A stretch of 64,000 nucleotides of DNA from Thiohalorhabdus sp. Cl-TMA (GCF_041821045.1 NZ_JBGUAW010000002.1:62001-126000); one strand, 5' to 3'; numbered from the stretch's first letter, positions 8,753 through 17,667 are shown. Translations and numbers: made by a program. Notes: a model not told the origin generated them from the sequence alone.

Positions 8753-9601
8753 ATGACTATCACAGTGAAGCGGACCTGTGCAGGCTTCCTGAACGGGAAG
8801 GGAGAGACATTGTTGCGTGCCCATCGCCGGCTCCGGCGTCCAAGGGGATGGAAAGGGGGGCTGATTGCGATCGGGATTCTTTTGGCGGGCCTCGCCGTGG
8901 GTCCGGCCGTGGGCGGGGACTTGCGCGTGGAGGTCAATCTCCCCGCGTACATCCTTCGGCTCTACGACGGCGAAAAGCTGCTCATGGAGCGGCCGGTGAC
9001 TATCGGCGACCCTGAACACCCCACGCCGGCGGGACGCTGGGAGGTGGACAGGCTGATCTGGAATCCGGCGTGGATTCCGCCGCGCTCCATGCGTGAAACG
9101 GCGGGCAGCGAGCGCCGCCCGCCGGGGCCGGAGAACCCCATGGGGGCGGTGAAGATCCAGCTGGCGGGCCCCTACTATATCCACGGTACCCGTCGCCTGG
9201 GGCGGCTCGGGCGTGCCATGAGCCACGGCTGCGTACGGTTGGCCAACGGTACCGCCGTACGGCTGGCGGAGCGTCTCCAGCGGCACCTGCTGTCCCCGGA
9301 CCGGCGGGTGGAGATCCGGCGCCAACGCGAGGCGCATCCCGGCAGGCCTGTTCGGGTGCGGCTTCCGGAGCCGGTGCCCGTGGAGATCCGTTACCAGCCG
9401 CTGGTGCTGGACAAGACCGGCGGTGTGCTGTACCCGGATGTCTATGACCGAATCGGGGACGTTCGCTCCTATTTGCGCGAGGCCCTGGCGCGGGATCTGG
9501 ACGTCCCATCCGAGCGGTTGACCCTGGGGGGAGGGAGCCTGCTGGGACGGTTGGGGGATCAATGGAGCCGGCCCCTCCAGTTCGAGCTGGAAATCAACTA
9601 G
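8753..9601 (+). CDS. L,D-transpeptidase (YkuD domain), membrane-anchored or secreted
   Basis: Peptidoglycan or lipoprotein cross-linking enzyme of the periplasm. The catalytic signature is complete: HGT, then GRAMSHGCVRL with the catalytic Cys and His. An N-terminal hydrophobic segment (GLIAIGILLAGLAVGPAVGG) acts as signal or anchor. The ATG at 8753 has no ribosome-binding site. A TTG at 8810 or 8813, preceded by GGGAAGGGAGA, would give the more usual charged n-region (RAHRRLRRPRGWKGG), and I think it is the likelier start. About 40 nt separate it from the P-type ATPase gene, so the two are probably co-transcribed. Whether it makes 3-3 cross-links or attaches lipoprotein cannot be told. Confidence 0.85.
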   Translation: MTITVKRTCAGFLNGKGETLLRAHRRLRRPRGWKGGLIAIGILLAGLAVGPAVGGDLRVEVNLPAYILRLYDGEKLLMERPVTIGDPEHPTPAGRWEVDRLIWNPAWIPPRSMRETAGSERRPPGPENPMGAVKIQLAGPYYIHGTRRLGRLGRAMSHGCVRLANGTAVRLAERLQRHLLSPDRRVEIRRQREAHPGRPVRVRLPEPVPVEIRYQPLVLDKTGGVLYPDVYDRIGDVRSYLREALARDLDVPSERLTLGGGSLLGRLGDQWSRPLQFELEIN

Positions 9602-9640
9602 CGCGGGGTGGCCACGCACCCCGAGCAAGGAATAACCATC

Positions 9641-12316
9641 ATGGAAGCCATCGAGGAAGCCCGGACCCGGCACCGGCTGCCGGTTCGGGGCCTGACGCCC
9701 GGCGGGGAGCGTGTCGTGGAAGCGGTCATCGGGGCCCTGGACGGTGTCGCGGCGGTGGAAGTGGATGCCGCTTCGGAAAGTCTGGAGGTCTGGGTGGAGG
9801 GGGACTCCGGAGCGGTTCTGGCGGCAGTGGCGGACGCGGTGGCCGGTGCGGGCTGCACCCTCGAGGGCCATGAAGGGGAGGCCCCGGCGGCCGAGCTGCT
9901 GTTGCCGGTGCCCGGACTGGAGGGCGGCCGGGAGGCGGCCCGCCTCCGCGAGGTGCTCGGTGCCGAAACGGGCGTTATGGACGTGATGCTGGAGGGCGCG
10001 TCCGGACAGGTACGGATCCGCTACCTGTCCGGCTTGGTGGGGCCGGAGGCACTGGTGGTGGCCGTCGAGCAAGCGGGGTACGCGGTGCCGGTGGAGACCG
10101 GGCATTATCCGGTGCGCGACCTGCAATGCGGGACCTGCGTGGCCGGTTTGCGTGATGCGCTGCTCGATGTGCCGGGAGTTCTGGCCGCCCGAATAAACCC
10201 GGCCCTGGAGCAGGCGGACATCACCTATCTGCCGGGACGCACCGGATACGCCGATTTCCGCGATGCCGTGGCCCGTCGGGGCTTCCGGCTGATCCGCCCC
10301 GGGAGCGGAGCGGAGGAAGTCGAGCGCGAGGAGCGGGAACGGGGCCGGCGACAGGCGGATATCCGGCGGCGCCTGCTGACGGGGTCGGGGCTGCTTCTGC
10401 CCATCCTGCTGCTGGCCAACTGGTCGCGCCTGGGCTTGCAGGGGGCGCTGCCCCTGGACGCGGCGGTCAATCAAGCCCTGCAGCTGCTTTTCGTGCTGCC
10501 GCTGATCGCCTATGCGGGCGCTCCCGTCTATGCCGGGGCCTGGCGGGTGGCCCGGCGCGGCACCGCGGATGCCAACACACTGGCGGCCCTGGGCATAACG
10601 GCGGTCTCGTTCCTCAGCCTGGCGGTCCTGCTGGCCCCGGAGGGGCTTCATACCGGGAGAACGGCAGGGTTGCCGGCTTTTGACGCGGCCGGGGGTATGG
10701 TGGTCCTGCTCCTGCTGACGCGGTGGCTCGAGGGCTGCGCGCAGGGGCGCCTTCGCGAGGCCCTTCACCGGCTTGTCCGGCTCATTCCCGGGCGGGCCCG
10801 TGTGGTCCGCGGCGAGGGGGTGGCGGATATGGCGGTGGAAGAGGTGACCTCGGGGGACGTGGTGGTGGTCCGCCCGGGGGAGCCGGTGCCGGCGGACGGA
10901 CGCATCATCGAAGGGCGCTCCACCGTCGACGAGTCCATGATCACCGGCGCGGCGGCGCCGGTGGAGAAGGAGCCGGGCGCCCGGGTGGTCGGCGGCACCC
11001 TGAACCAGCACGGCACCTTCCGTTTCCGCGTCGAGGCAGCGAAGGGGCGCACGCTTCTGGCGCGCATGCTGGCGCAGCTGCGGCGTGTGCGGACATGCCA
11101 GCCGGCCTTCGCGGCCTGGGGGGAGCATATGGCCGCGAAGCTGGTGCCCGCCGTCCTTGGCGTCGCCGCGCTGGTGCTCGCGGTCTGGTGGGGGCTAGGG
11201 CCCGAGCCGGCCCTGGCCCTGTTCAACGCCGTGGCGGTGCTCATGGTGACCAGCCCCCGAGTCCTGGGGCTGGCGGCTTCTTCCTCGGTGGTGGTTGGCG
11301 CCGGCATCGGGGCGATGCAGGGGATCCTCGTCCGGTCCGCCAGGGCCCTGGAGCGCGCCCACCGGGTGGATACCGTGGTGCTCGGAAAGACCGGGGTCCT
11401 GACGCGGGGGCGGCCGGAAGTGGTGGAGGTGGTGGCGAGCCATCCCGAGGCCCACTGGCTCCCCGATGTGGCCGCCCTGGAGGAAGGCAGCGACCATGTG
11501 CTGGCCGAGGCGCTCCGGATGTATGCCCGCGAGCAGGGCTGCCAAGGAGGGCGCCCGGAGCGCTTCGAGGTCTGGCCGGGCCAGGGAGTGTTCGGGATCG
11601 TGAACGGCCGGATGGTAGTCTGCGGCAACGCCACCCTCGCCAGGGAGGTGGGCGTGGATGCCGATCCCCTGCAGGGGCGCGCCCGGGCACTGGAAGAGCA
11701 GGGTCGGACGGTGCTCTGGGTGGGCGTGGACGGGGACCTGATGGGTCTTGTGGCCGTTGGCGACCCCGTGCGGGAATCGGCGGTGGAGGCGGTGCGGGAG
11801 CTACGACGCGACGATAAGCAGGTGGTTCTGCTTACCGGGGGCAGTCCGCGCACCGCCCATGCCCTTGCCCGGCAGGTGGGGGTGGCGAAGGTGGTGGCCG
11901 GCGCCCTGCCGGAGCACAAGGCCGAAGAGATCCGCCGGCTCCGGGAACAGGGGCGGGAGGTGGCGGTGGTCGGAGAGGCCGTGAAGGATGCCCCGGCCCT
12001 GGCCCGGGCCGATATCGGCATCGCCCTGGGCGCTTACGCCGACGGCGCCTCGGCGGTGGGGGATATGGCCCTGCTGCGCGGCGATCTCCGGCTGGTTCGG
12101 CGGGCCCTGCGTCTCGCCCGGCTGACCGCGCGCAACGCGCGCCAGAACCTGGCCTGGGCGGCGGCCTACAACGGGGTCGGCATCCCCGTGGCCGCCGGAC
12201 TGCTGTATCCTTTCCTCGGCTGGACGCTGTCTCCGGTGGTGGCCACCGCCGCCATGGGGGCCGCGTCCCTGCTGGTGGCGATCAATGCCTTGCGGCTCCG
12301 GAGGGTGCGCCTTTGA
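9641..12316 (+). CDS. degenerate P1B-type (CopA-like) heavy-metal ATPase, probable pseudo-ATPase
   Basis: The start at 9641 ([18 protein letters not shown]) has AAGGA 9 nt upstream; length is 891 aa. Three HMA-like domains occupy about residues 10-230; only the third keeps a CxxC (CGTC, C163-C166). The fold then follows copper ATPases: membrane helices, actuator, core helices, P/N domains, last two helices ([22 protein letters not shown], keeping the copper-type YN). Every functional motif is changed: TGE loop is TGA (Ala437), CPC is SPR (538-540), DKTGT is GKTGV (Gly582 at the phosphorylated Asp), HP is HV, TGD is TGG (732-734), GDGxND is GEAVKD (778-783). There is no frameshift or stop. It cannot form the aspartyl-phosphate, so a transport role is unlikely. 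plsY overlaps its stop codon. Confidence 0.9.
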   Translation: MEAIEEARTRHRLPVRGLTPGGERVVEAVIGALDGVAAVEVDAASESLEVWVEGDSGAVLAAVADAVAGAGCTLEGHEGEAPAAELLLPVPGLEGGREAARLREVLGAETGVMDVMLEGASGQVRIRYLSGLVGPEALVVAVEQAGYAVPVETGHYPVRDLQCGTCVAGLRDALLDVPGVLAARINPALEQADITYLPGRTGYADFRDAVARRGFRLIRPGSGAEEVEREERERGRRQADIRRRLLTGSGLLLPILLLANWSRLGLQGALPLDAAVNQALQLLFVLPLIAYAGAPVYAGAWRVARRGTADANTLAALGITAVSFLSLAVLLAPEGLHTGRTAGLPAFDAAGGMVVLLLLTRWLEGCAQGRLREALHRLVRLIPGRARVVRGEGVADMAVEEVTSGDVVVVRPGEPVPADGRIIEGRSTVDESMITGAAAPVEKEPGARVVGGTLNQHGTFRFRVEAAKGRTLLARMLAQLRRVRTCQPAFAAWGEHMAAKLVPAVLGVAALVLAVWWGLGPEPALALFNAVAVLMVTSPRVLGLAASSSVVVGAGIGAMQGILVRSARALERAHRVDTVVLGKTGVLTRGRPEVVEVVASHPEAHWLPDVAALEEGSDHVLAEALRMYAREQGCQGGRPERFEVWPGQGVFGIVNGRMVVCGNATLAREVGVDADPLQGRARALEEQGRTVLWVGVDGDLMGLVAVGDPVRESAVEAVRELRRDDKQVVLLTGGSPRTAHALARQVGVAKVVAGALPEHKAEEIRRLREQGREVAVVGEAVKDAPALARADIGIALGAYADGASAVGDMALLRGDLRLVRRALRLARLTARNARQNLAWAAAYNGVGIPVAAGLLYPFLGWTLSPVVATAAMGAASLLVAINALRLRRVRL

Positions 12317-12936
12317 GTCCCGAAGTGATGTGGCTGACCGCGGCGGTGGCCTTTGCCGCGGCCTATGCCGTCGGCTCCCTGACCTCGGCGGTGGTGGTTT
12401 CCCGGGCGCTGGGTCTGCCCGATCCCCGCTTCGCCGGCTCCGGAAACCCCGGCGCCACCAACGTCCTGCGCCTGGGCGGCAAGCTGCCCGCGGCCCTGAC
12501 CCTGGCGGCCGATATCCTCAAGGGGACCGTCCCGGTAGCCGTGGCGATGATCTGGCTGAGCGGCTGGCCGCTGGCCCTCGTGGCCGCCGCCCCCTTCCTC
12601 GGACACCTGTTCCCCGCCTATTCCGGCTTCCGCAACGGCGGCAAGGGCGTGGCCACCGGACTCGGCGTCTACCTGGCCCTGGCGCCGGCGGTGGCTGGCT
12701 CCCTGGTAGCTACCTGGCTGACGGTGGCCGCCCTGACCCGGTACTCGTCGCTCTCTGCCCTGGCGGCGGCGGTCAGCGTGCCCCTGTGGAGCGCCTACTG
12801 GCACCCCGGCCACGGCCCGCTCATCGCTCTGGGCGTGGTGCTGGCCCTGCTCCTCGTCTACCGCCACAAGGGCAACATCACTCGTTTGGTCCGGGGCGAG
12901 GAGTCCCGCATCGGCGACAAGTCCAAAACCGCCTGA
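12313..12936 (+). CDS. plsY: glycerol-3-phosphate acyltransferase PlsY
   Basis: Inner-membrane enzyme that acylates glycerol-3-phosphate from acyl-phosphate, the first step of phospholipid synthesis. It has 207 aa and about five hydrophobic helices. Family motifs are visible: [14 protein letters not shown], the substrate loop [35 protein letters not shown], and the C-terminal [15 protein letters not shown]. The start is a TTG at 12313 overlapping the upstream stop (TTGA), with an in-frame ATG at 12328 as alternative. This indicates translational coupling to the pseudo-ATPase gene. Confidence 0.93.
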   Translation: MSPEVMWLTAAVAFAAAYAVGSLTSAVVVSRALGLPDPRFAGSGNPGATNVLRLGGKLPAALTLAADILKGTVPVAVAMIWLSGWPLALVAAAPFLGHLFPAYSGFRNGGKGVATGLGVYLALAPAVAGSLVATWLTVAALTRYSSLSALAAAVSVPLWSAYWHPGHGPLIALGVVLALLLVYRHKGNITRLVRGEESRIGDKSKTA

Positions 12937-12944
12937 ACGACTTT

Positions 12945-13083
12945 GAACCGCCAAGGACGCCAAGAAAAGTCACAAGAAGAGTAAAAGGGCGCAAGGGGGT
13001 GCGGTCCGGCTCCAGCGTTCTTTACCCCTGCTTTTCTTCTGCACTGTTCGTCTTCTTGGTGCGCTTGGCGTACTTGGCGGTAA
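12945..13083. repeat. dispersed CGCCAAGG inverted repeat, copy B
   Basis: The left arm ACCGCCAAGGACGCCAAG (12947-12964) and right arm (13064-13081) are reverse complements with one mismatch in 18. Loosely related CAAGAAG/CTTCTTG stretches lie inside the arms. It fills the convergent gap between plsY and tsaD. The same unit occurs in copy A with a different interior. Confidence 0.72.
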
Positions 13084-13099
13084 GCCCGCCATTAGGAGG

Positions 13100-14125
13100 T
13101 CAGGTGGTAGGCGGATGCAGCTCGTCGAGGGGCCAGCGGGCCACGGCGGTGCGGTCCCAGCCGTCGCGCTCGCCGGCGACCAGCCGCAGGCCCCCGGCGT
13201 GGGCCACCATGGCGCCGTTGTCGGTGCAGAAATCGGGGCGCGGGAAGTGCAGGCCCACGCCCAGCTCCTCGGTGGCCGCCGCGAAGCGGGTGCGCAGGTG
13301 GGCGTTGGCGCCCACGCCGCCGGCTACCACCAGGCGATCCAGCCCCGCCTGCTCCAGGGCGCGCGCCGATTTGCGCCAGAGGACGTCTACCACCGCCTCC
13401 TGGAAGCTCGCGCAAAGGTCGGTCCGGAATCCCGGGTCCGGGTCGTCGCCCGCGGCCTTGGCGGCATTGAGTACGGCGGTCTTCAGGCCGGAGAAGCTGA
13501 AGTCGAGATTGGGCTTGTCCACCATGGGGCGCGGCAGGTCGAAGGCCGCCGCGTCGCCTCCCTCCGCGGCCCGGGCCACCGCCGGGCCGCCCGGGAAGCC
13601 GAGCTCCAGGAGCTTGGCGGTCTTGTCGAAGGCCTCGCCGGCGGCGTCATCCAGGCTCTGGCCCAGCAGGCGGTAGCGTCCCACCCCCGACACCTCGGCG
13701 AGCAGGGTATGGCCCCCGGAGACCAGCAGGGCCAGGAAGGGGAATTCCGGCGGCCGCTCCTCCAGGGCCGGTGCCAGCAGGTGGGCCTCCAGGTGATGGA
13801 TGCCCAGGAAGGGCAGCTCCCGGGCGAAGGCGATGGCCTTGCCGGCGGAAAGCCCCACCAGCAGCGCCCCCAGCAGCCCCGGTCCCGCGGTGGCGGTTAC
13901 CCCGTCCACGGCGTCCAGGTCGAGCCCGGCGTCCGCCAGGGTTCGCTCCACCAGGGGGATGGTGCGCCGGATATGGTCCCGCGAGGCCAGCTCCGGGACC
14001 ACGCCGCCGTAAGTGGCGTGGATCTCGGTTTGGGAGTGGAGGCGGTGGGCGAGCAGACCGGCTTCGCTGTCCCAGAGGGCGATGCCGGTTTCATCGCAGG
14101 AGGTTTCGATACCGAGAACGCGCAC
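13100..14125 (-). CDS. tsaD: tRNA N6-threonylcarbamoyladenosine synthase subunit TsaD
   Basis: Catalytic subunit that transfers threonylcarbamoyl to A37 of ANN-decoding tRNAs, 341 aa, cytoplasmic. It opens with MRVLGIETSCDETGIALWD and shows the ASKHA fold, with ATAGPGLLGALLVG, the metal-binding pair in HHLEAHLLAP, LVSGGHTLL, GEAFDKTAKLLELGFPGG and VVAGGVGANAHLR. It is divergent from rpsU, the widely conserved gammaproteobacterial arrangement, with a shared 177-bp promoter region. Confidence 0.98.
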   Translation of the reverse strand: MRVLGIETSCDETGIALWDSEAGLLAHRLHSQTEIHATYGGVVPELASRDHIRRTIPLVERTLADAGLDLDAVDGVTATAGPGLLGALLVGLSAGKAIAFARELPFLGIHHLEAHLLAPALEERPPEFPFLALLVSGGHTLLAEVSGVGRYRLLGQSLDDAAGEAFDKTAKLLELGFPGGPAVARAAEGGDAAAFDLPRPMVDKPNLDFSFSGLKTAVLNAAKAAGDDPDPGFRTDLCASFQEAVVDVLWRKSARALEQAGLDRLVVAGGVGANAHLRTRFAAATEELGVGLHFPRPDFCTDNGAMVAHAGGLRLVAGERDGWDRTAVARWPLDELHPPTT

Positions 14126-14227
14126 GGGGCCTCGCGCTTGGTTGCTGGCTGGGAGGCCTATTCTAGGCGCTCCGCCGCGCTACGGGAATATGCCGGCATA
14201 CCGCGTGCGGCGCCCTTTGCCGGAGGC

Positions 14228-14257
14228 TTGCAATGGGTTGCCTTACGAGCGTAGAAT
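14228..14257 (+). promoter_or_regulatory. putative sigma-70 promoter for rpsU operon
   Basis: TTGCAA at 14228-14233 and TAGAAT at 14252-14257 are separated by 18 bp. They lie about 46 bp before the rpsU start, in the tsaD-rpsU divergent region. Read directly; activity inferred. Confidence 0.55.
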
Positions 14258-14302
14258 AATCAGTTTTCCGGTGAAGTCGGCTAGCCACGAGGAGGGGTGT
14301 CT

Positions 14303-14536
14303 ATGACAGCCGTCAAGGTACGCGATAACGAGCCGTTCGAAGCCGCGCTCAAGCGCTTCCGCAAATCCTGCGAAAAGGCGGGCGTTATCTCCGAAGCTAG
14401 GCGCCGCGAGCGCTACGAGAAGCCCACCGAAGCCCGCAAGCGCAAGGAAGCCGCCGCCCGCAAGCGCCTGCTCAAGCGCCTTCGCCGGCAGCAGCGCCGC
14501 ATGGAGCGCAGCACCAGCGGCTGGCGTAACCGCTAG
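14303..14536 (+). CDS. rpsU: 30S ribosomal protein S21
   Basis: Small-subunit protein, 77 aa, very basic, needed for mRNA base-pairing at initiation. The ATG at 14303 is preferred over an in-frame GTG at 14297 because GAGGAGG lies 7 nt upstream. The sequence [20 protein letters not shown] and the Arg/Lys/Ala-rich helical tail ([16 protein letters not shown]) are typical. It is the first gene of the macromolecular synthesis operon. Confidence 0.97.
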   Translation: MTAVKVRDNEPFEAALKRFRKSCEKAGVISEARRRERYEKPTEARKRKEAAARKRLLKRLRRQQRRMERSTSGWRNR

Positions 14537-14544
14537 GTTACGGC

Positions 14545-14991
14545 GTGACCCTGAAAGACCGGATCAACGATGATACCAAGGCCGCCATGCGGGCCAAGGA
14601 CAAGGCCCGTCTGGGGACTTTGCGCATGCTGAGCTCGGCTCTCAAGGACGCCGAGATCAAGCAGGGCGAGGAGCTCGCCGAGCCGGACCAGCTCGCGCTC
14701 ATCAACAAGCTGATCAAGCAGCGCCGGGACTCTGCCGAGCAGTACCGCGATGCCGGCCGCGAGGAGCAGGCCGCCGCGGAGGAAGCCGAGGCGGAGGTGC
14801 TCGCGGAGTACCTGCCTCCCGCCCTGAGCCAGGAGGAGGTGGACGCCGCAATCGACGAGGCCATCAGCGAGAGCGGCGCCAGCGGCCCACAGGATATGGG
14901 AAGCGTCATGGGCCGGCTCAAGGGCAAGCTGCAGGGCCGGGCGGACCTCGGTGCGGTGAGCCAGCGCGTCAAGGAGCGTTTGGGCTCCTGA
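14545..14991 (+). CDS. GatB/YqeY domain-containing protein
   Basis: A 148-aa helical protein of the YqeY family, related to the C-terminal tRNA-binding domain of GatB. It begins at GTG 14545, 8 nt after the rpsU stop (VTLKDRINDDTKAAMRAKDK). It then shows LGTLRMLSSALKDAEIKQG, DQLALINKLIKQRRDSAEQY and the C-terminal DMGSVMGRLKGKLQGRADLGAVSQRVKERL. Location between rpsU and dnaG is common in gammaproteobacteria. The biochemical role is unresolved in the family. Confidence 0.93.
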   Translation: MTLKDRINDDTKAAMRAKDKARLGTLRMLSSALKDAEIKQGEELAEPDQLALINKLIKQRRDSAEQYRDAGREEQAAAEEAEAEVLAEYLPPALSQEEVDAAIDEAISESGASGPQDMGSVMGRLKGKLQGRADLGAVSQRVKERLGS

Positions 14992-15271
14992 GCGGTCGAA
15001 AAAACGCGAGTGGACCTGTCTCCCCCGTGGATATTGAATTCCCGGGGGTGTGCTGTTGTTGGAGGACGGCTACGGGGCCGGGCCCGCGGGGCGGCGGCCG
15101 AGGAAGTGGCTACCCTTCTGTTCCGTACGGGCGCTCGCAAGCCCTCAAGCACCTGTAGAACGCGTCAAGGCTGCGGTGACTCAACTGATTTCCGACCGCG
15201 AGATACCCAGGCAGGCTGGCGATCCTCGCCTGCCCACGCTCCTGGGCCGGTATGCCTCCGGCGCCACCCCG
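14992..15271 (+). other. gap or uncertain 5' end before mutS2
   Basis: The mutS2 frame is open from a GTG at 15050, but family similarity starts only near 15272. Codon use in 15100-15230 is poor (several GTA, GCA, CCT, ATA, AGG), which suggests noncoding DNA. A 7-bp hairpin with an 11-nt loop (GGCAGGC/GCCTGCC) lies near 15210-15236 without a T-run. No other gene is seen. Confidence 0.4.
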
Positions 15272-17647
15272 CCGGATGATCCGCTGGAGACCGGCCGAAT
15301 CCGCCGCGTCCTCCGGGAACGGACCGCCAACCCGTACGGGTCGGAGCGGGCCGATTCCCTGGATCCGTTGCGCGATGCCGAGGCCGTGGCCGGACGGTTG
15401 GTCCTGGCCGCCGCGGTGGCCGAGGAAACGGCCGCGGGCAGGCCCCTGCCCCGTCTCGCCCTGCCGGATATCCGCTCCGCGCTGAAACGGGCCCGAATCG
15501 AGAACGCGGTGCTCGAGACCGATGACCTCGGCGCCGTCCATCATTTCCTGATCGCCGCCGCCGAGGTGGAAGCCTGCGCGGCGGAGGTCGAGAATCCCCT
15601 GCTCGCCGAATACCTGGGCGGCTTCTCCCGGCCGGAGGAGCTGGTCCGCCACCTGGACCGGATCATGGATCCGGCGGGCGGCATCCGGGACCAGGCGAGC
15701 CCCGAGCTGGCCGCCGCGCGGGCCGGGGTGCGCCAGGCCCGGGACCGGGTGCGCAGCCACCTCGAGCAGCGGGCGCAGAGCAATGCGCTTCGCCCCCTTC
15801 TCCAGGATACGCGGGTAACCCTGCGCCAGGGGCGCTACGTGCTGCCGGTCAAGGCCGAGAGCCAGGGCCGGGTCAAGGGCGTGGTGCATGCCGCCTCGGG
15901 CAGCGGGGAGACCGTGTTCATGGAGCCCCTGGACGCGGTGTCCCTGAACAATGCCCTGGAGCAGGCGGAGAATCAGGTGCTGCGCGAGGAGTATCAGGTG
16001 CGGGTGCTGGCCACCCGCGCCGTGGCGCGCGCCAGTGAGGAGCTGGAAGGCGCGGAGGGCTTCCTGGGCCTGCTGGATCTACTCCAGGCGGGCGAGCGCC
16101 TGCGCGCCGATCTGGGCGGCTCCGTGCCCGAGCTCTCGGGCGGTCCGGAATTCGACCTGGAAGCGGCGGCCCATCCCCTGCTGGTGCTGGAGCACGGTCG
16201 CGAGTCGGTGGTGGCCACCGATCTCGCCCTGGGCGGCGAGGCCCGCTGTCTGGTGGTGTCCGGGCCCAATACCGGCGGCAAGACCGTACTGCTCAAGACG
16301 GTGGGCCTCGCCCACTGGATGGCCTACTGCGGCCTGCCCATCGCCGCCAGCGGCCGCGTGGGCGCTTTCGCCGACCTCTGGGCCGTGATCGGCGACCAGC
16401 AGAGCCTGGCGGCGGACCTGTCCACCTTCTCCGCGCAGCTGGTGCGCTTGAAGGGGGTACTGGAGGGGGTGGACGAGCACCGGATGGTGCTCATCGACGA
16501 GCTGGGCTCGGGCACCAACCCCGGCGAGGGCAGCGCCCTGGGCGTGGCCGTCCTGGAACGGCTCCGCCGCGCCGGATCCGTGGCGCTGGTATCCACGCAC
16601 CTCGACCGGCTCAAGCACTATGCCGTGCGTCATCCCGGGGTGGTCAACGCCGCCCTGTCCTTTGACGTGGAGCATCTCGCCCCCACCTATCGGGTGGAAT
16701 GGGCCCAGGCCGGCCGCTCCCAGGCGCTCGAGATCGCCGAGCGCCTGGGCCTGCCGGGAGACTTGCTGCAGGAGGCGCGGGAGGCCCTTGGGGAGGAGAC
16801 CCAGGAGGTGGAGCGGCTGCTGGCGGAGCGGGACCGATTGCTGGCGGAGGCCACCGCGGAGCGTCAAGAGGCTACGGAGGCCCGCCGTCGCGGCGAGGCG
16901 GCGGAGCGGGAAGCCCGGAGCCTGCGGGAACGGCTGTCCGCGGAGCGCGAGGAGGCCTTCGGCAAGGTAGAAGCCCAGTGGAACCAGGCCCTGGAGTCGG
17001 CACGCGCGGAGGTGCGCGAGATCATCCGGCACCTCAAGGAGACCGGAAACACCGCGGCCGCCGACGAGGCGTTGGCGCGCCTGGACGCGGAGTTCCGTCG
17101 CCAGGCGCCGACGGAACAGGCGGAAGCCCCTGTTGTCGAACAGCCACTGAGGGTCAATGTTGGGGATCGGGGACGTCTCGCCCCGTTCCGACAGGCCGGC
17201 GAGGTGGTGGGTGTCGACCACGACCGGGGCGAGGTGGAGATGGACCTGGGCGGCAAGCGGGTGACCGGCAAGCTGGAGAACTTCCAGCGCACGCAGGCCG
17301 CCGAGCCCGAGGCCCCGGCCGCGGAGCCGGCGGCCCCTAGTGGCGGGGGAACAGGCCGCCGGGGGCCGTCACTGCCGGAGAGTACCCAGATCGACCTGCG
17401 CGGCAAGCGGCGGGACGAGGCTATGGCCGCGCTGCAGCATTTCCTGGACAACGCCTATGGTGCCGGACTCGGTCACGTTACCGTGCTGCATGGCAAGGGG
17501 ACGGGCGTGCTGTCCAAATCGGTCCAGGAGATGCTGACCGATGACGGCCGTGTGGCCCGGTTCGGTTTCGCCCGGCCGGAGGAAGGCGGGGCCGGCGTTA
17601 CCGAGGTGGAATTCAAGAAGGGCGGTTCCAGCGCCCGCTCCGGCTGA
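15050..17647 (+). CDS. mutS2: endonuclease MutS2-like ATPase with Smr domain
   Basis: MutS2 proteins bind branched DNA or collided ribosomes and carry a C-terminal Smr nuclease-like domain. The MutS core is visible: an N-terminal segment resembling the LEF, then YGxExxxxL pattern near residues 78-105, helices, Walker A (SGPNTGGKTVLLK), a signature and Walker B region (MVLIDELGSGTNPGEGSALG). A long coiled coil (about residues 570-690) follows, then a KOW-like segment. The Smr domain has IDLRGKRRDEAM and the HGKGTG motif. The first 70 or so residues from the GTG at 15050 have no similarity, so the true start may be nearer 15270. Its place between yqeY and dnaG is unusual. Confidence 0.9.
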   Translation: MLLLEDGYGAGPAGRRPRKWLPFCSVRALASPQAPVERVKAAVTQLISDREIPRQAGDPRLPTLLGRYASGATPPDDPLETGRIRRVLRERTANPYGSERADSLDPLRDAEAVAGRLVLAAAVAEETAAGRPLPRLALPDIRSALKRARIENAVLETDDLGAVHHFLIAAAEVEACAAEVENPLLAEYLGGFSRPEELVRHLDRIMDPAGGIRDQASPELAAARAGVRQARDRVRSHLEQRAQSNALRPLLQDTRVTLRQGRYVLPVKAESQGRVKGVVHAASGSGETVFMEPLDAVSLNNALEQAENQVLREEYQVRVLATRAVARASEELEGAEGFLGLLDLLQAGERLRADLGGSVPELSGGPEFDLEAAAHPLLVLEHGRESVVATDLALGGEARCLVVSGPNTGGKTVLLKTVGLAHWMAYCGLPIAASGRVGAFADLWAVIGDQQSLAADLSTFSAQLVRLKGVLEGVDEHRMVLIDELGSGTNPGEGSALGVAVLERLRRAGSVALVSTHLDRLKHYAVRHPGVVNAALSFDVEHLAPTYRVEWAQAGRSQALEIAERLGLPGDLLQEAREALGEETQEVERLLAERDRLLAEATAERQEATEARRRGEAAEREARSLRERLSAEREEAFGKVEAQWNQALESARAEVREIIRHLKETGNTAAADEALARLDAEFRRQAPTEQAEAPVVEQPLRVNVGDRGRLAPFRQAGEVVGVDHDRGEVEMDLGGKRVTGKLENFQRTQAAEPEAPAAEPAAPSGGGTGRRGPSLPESTQIDLRGKRRDEAMAALQHFLDNAYGAGLGHVTVLHGKGTGVLSKSVQEMLTDDGRVARFGFARPEEGGAGVTEVEFKKGGSSARSG

Positions 17648-17667
17648 CGGAGAAAAGAGGCCCTCCC

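Noticed and set aside
8675-11128. Minus-strand open frame of over 800 codons antisense to the L,D-transpeptidase and pseudo-ATPase
   Set aside because: The composition is Pro, Arg and Gln rich with no motif, while the plus strand shows clear family motifs throughout.
9641-12316. Working copper-exporting CopA
   Set aside because: The phosphorylated Asp, TGE Glu, CPC motif and hinge Asp are all replaced, so normal transport is not credible.
15050-17647. MutS (mismatch repair) rather than MutS2
   Set aside because: No mismatch-recognition domain is seen at the N-terminus, and the C-terminal Smr domain with HGKGTG is diagnostic of MutS2.
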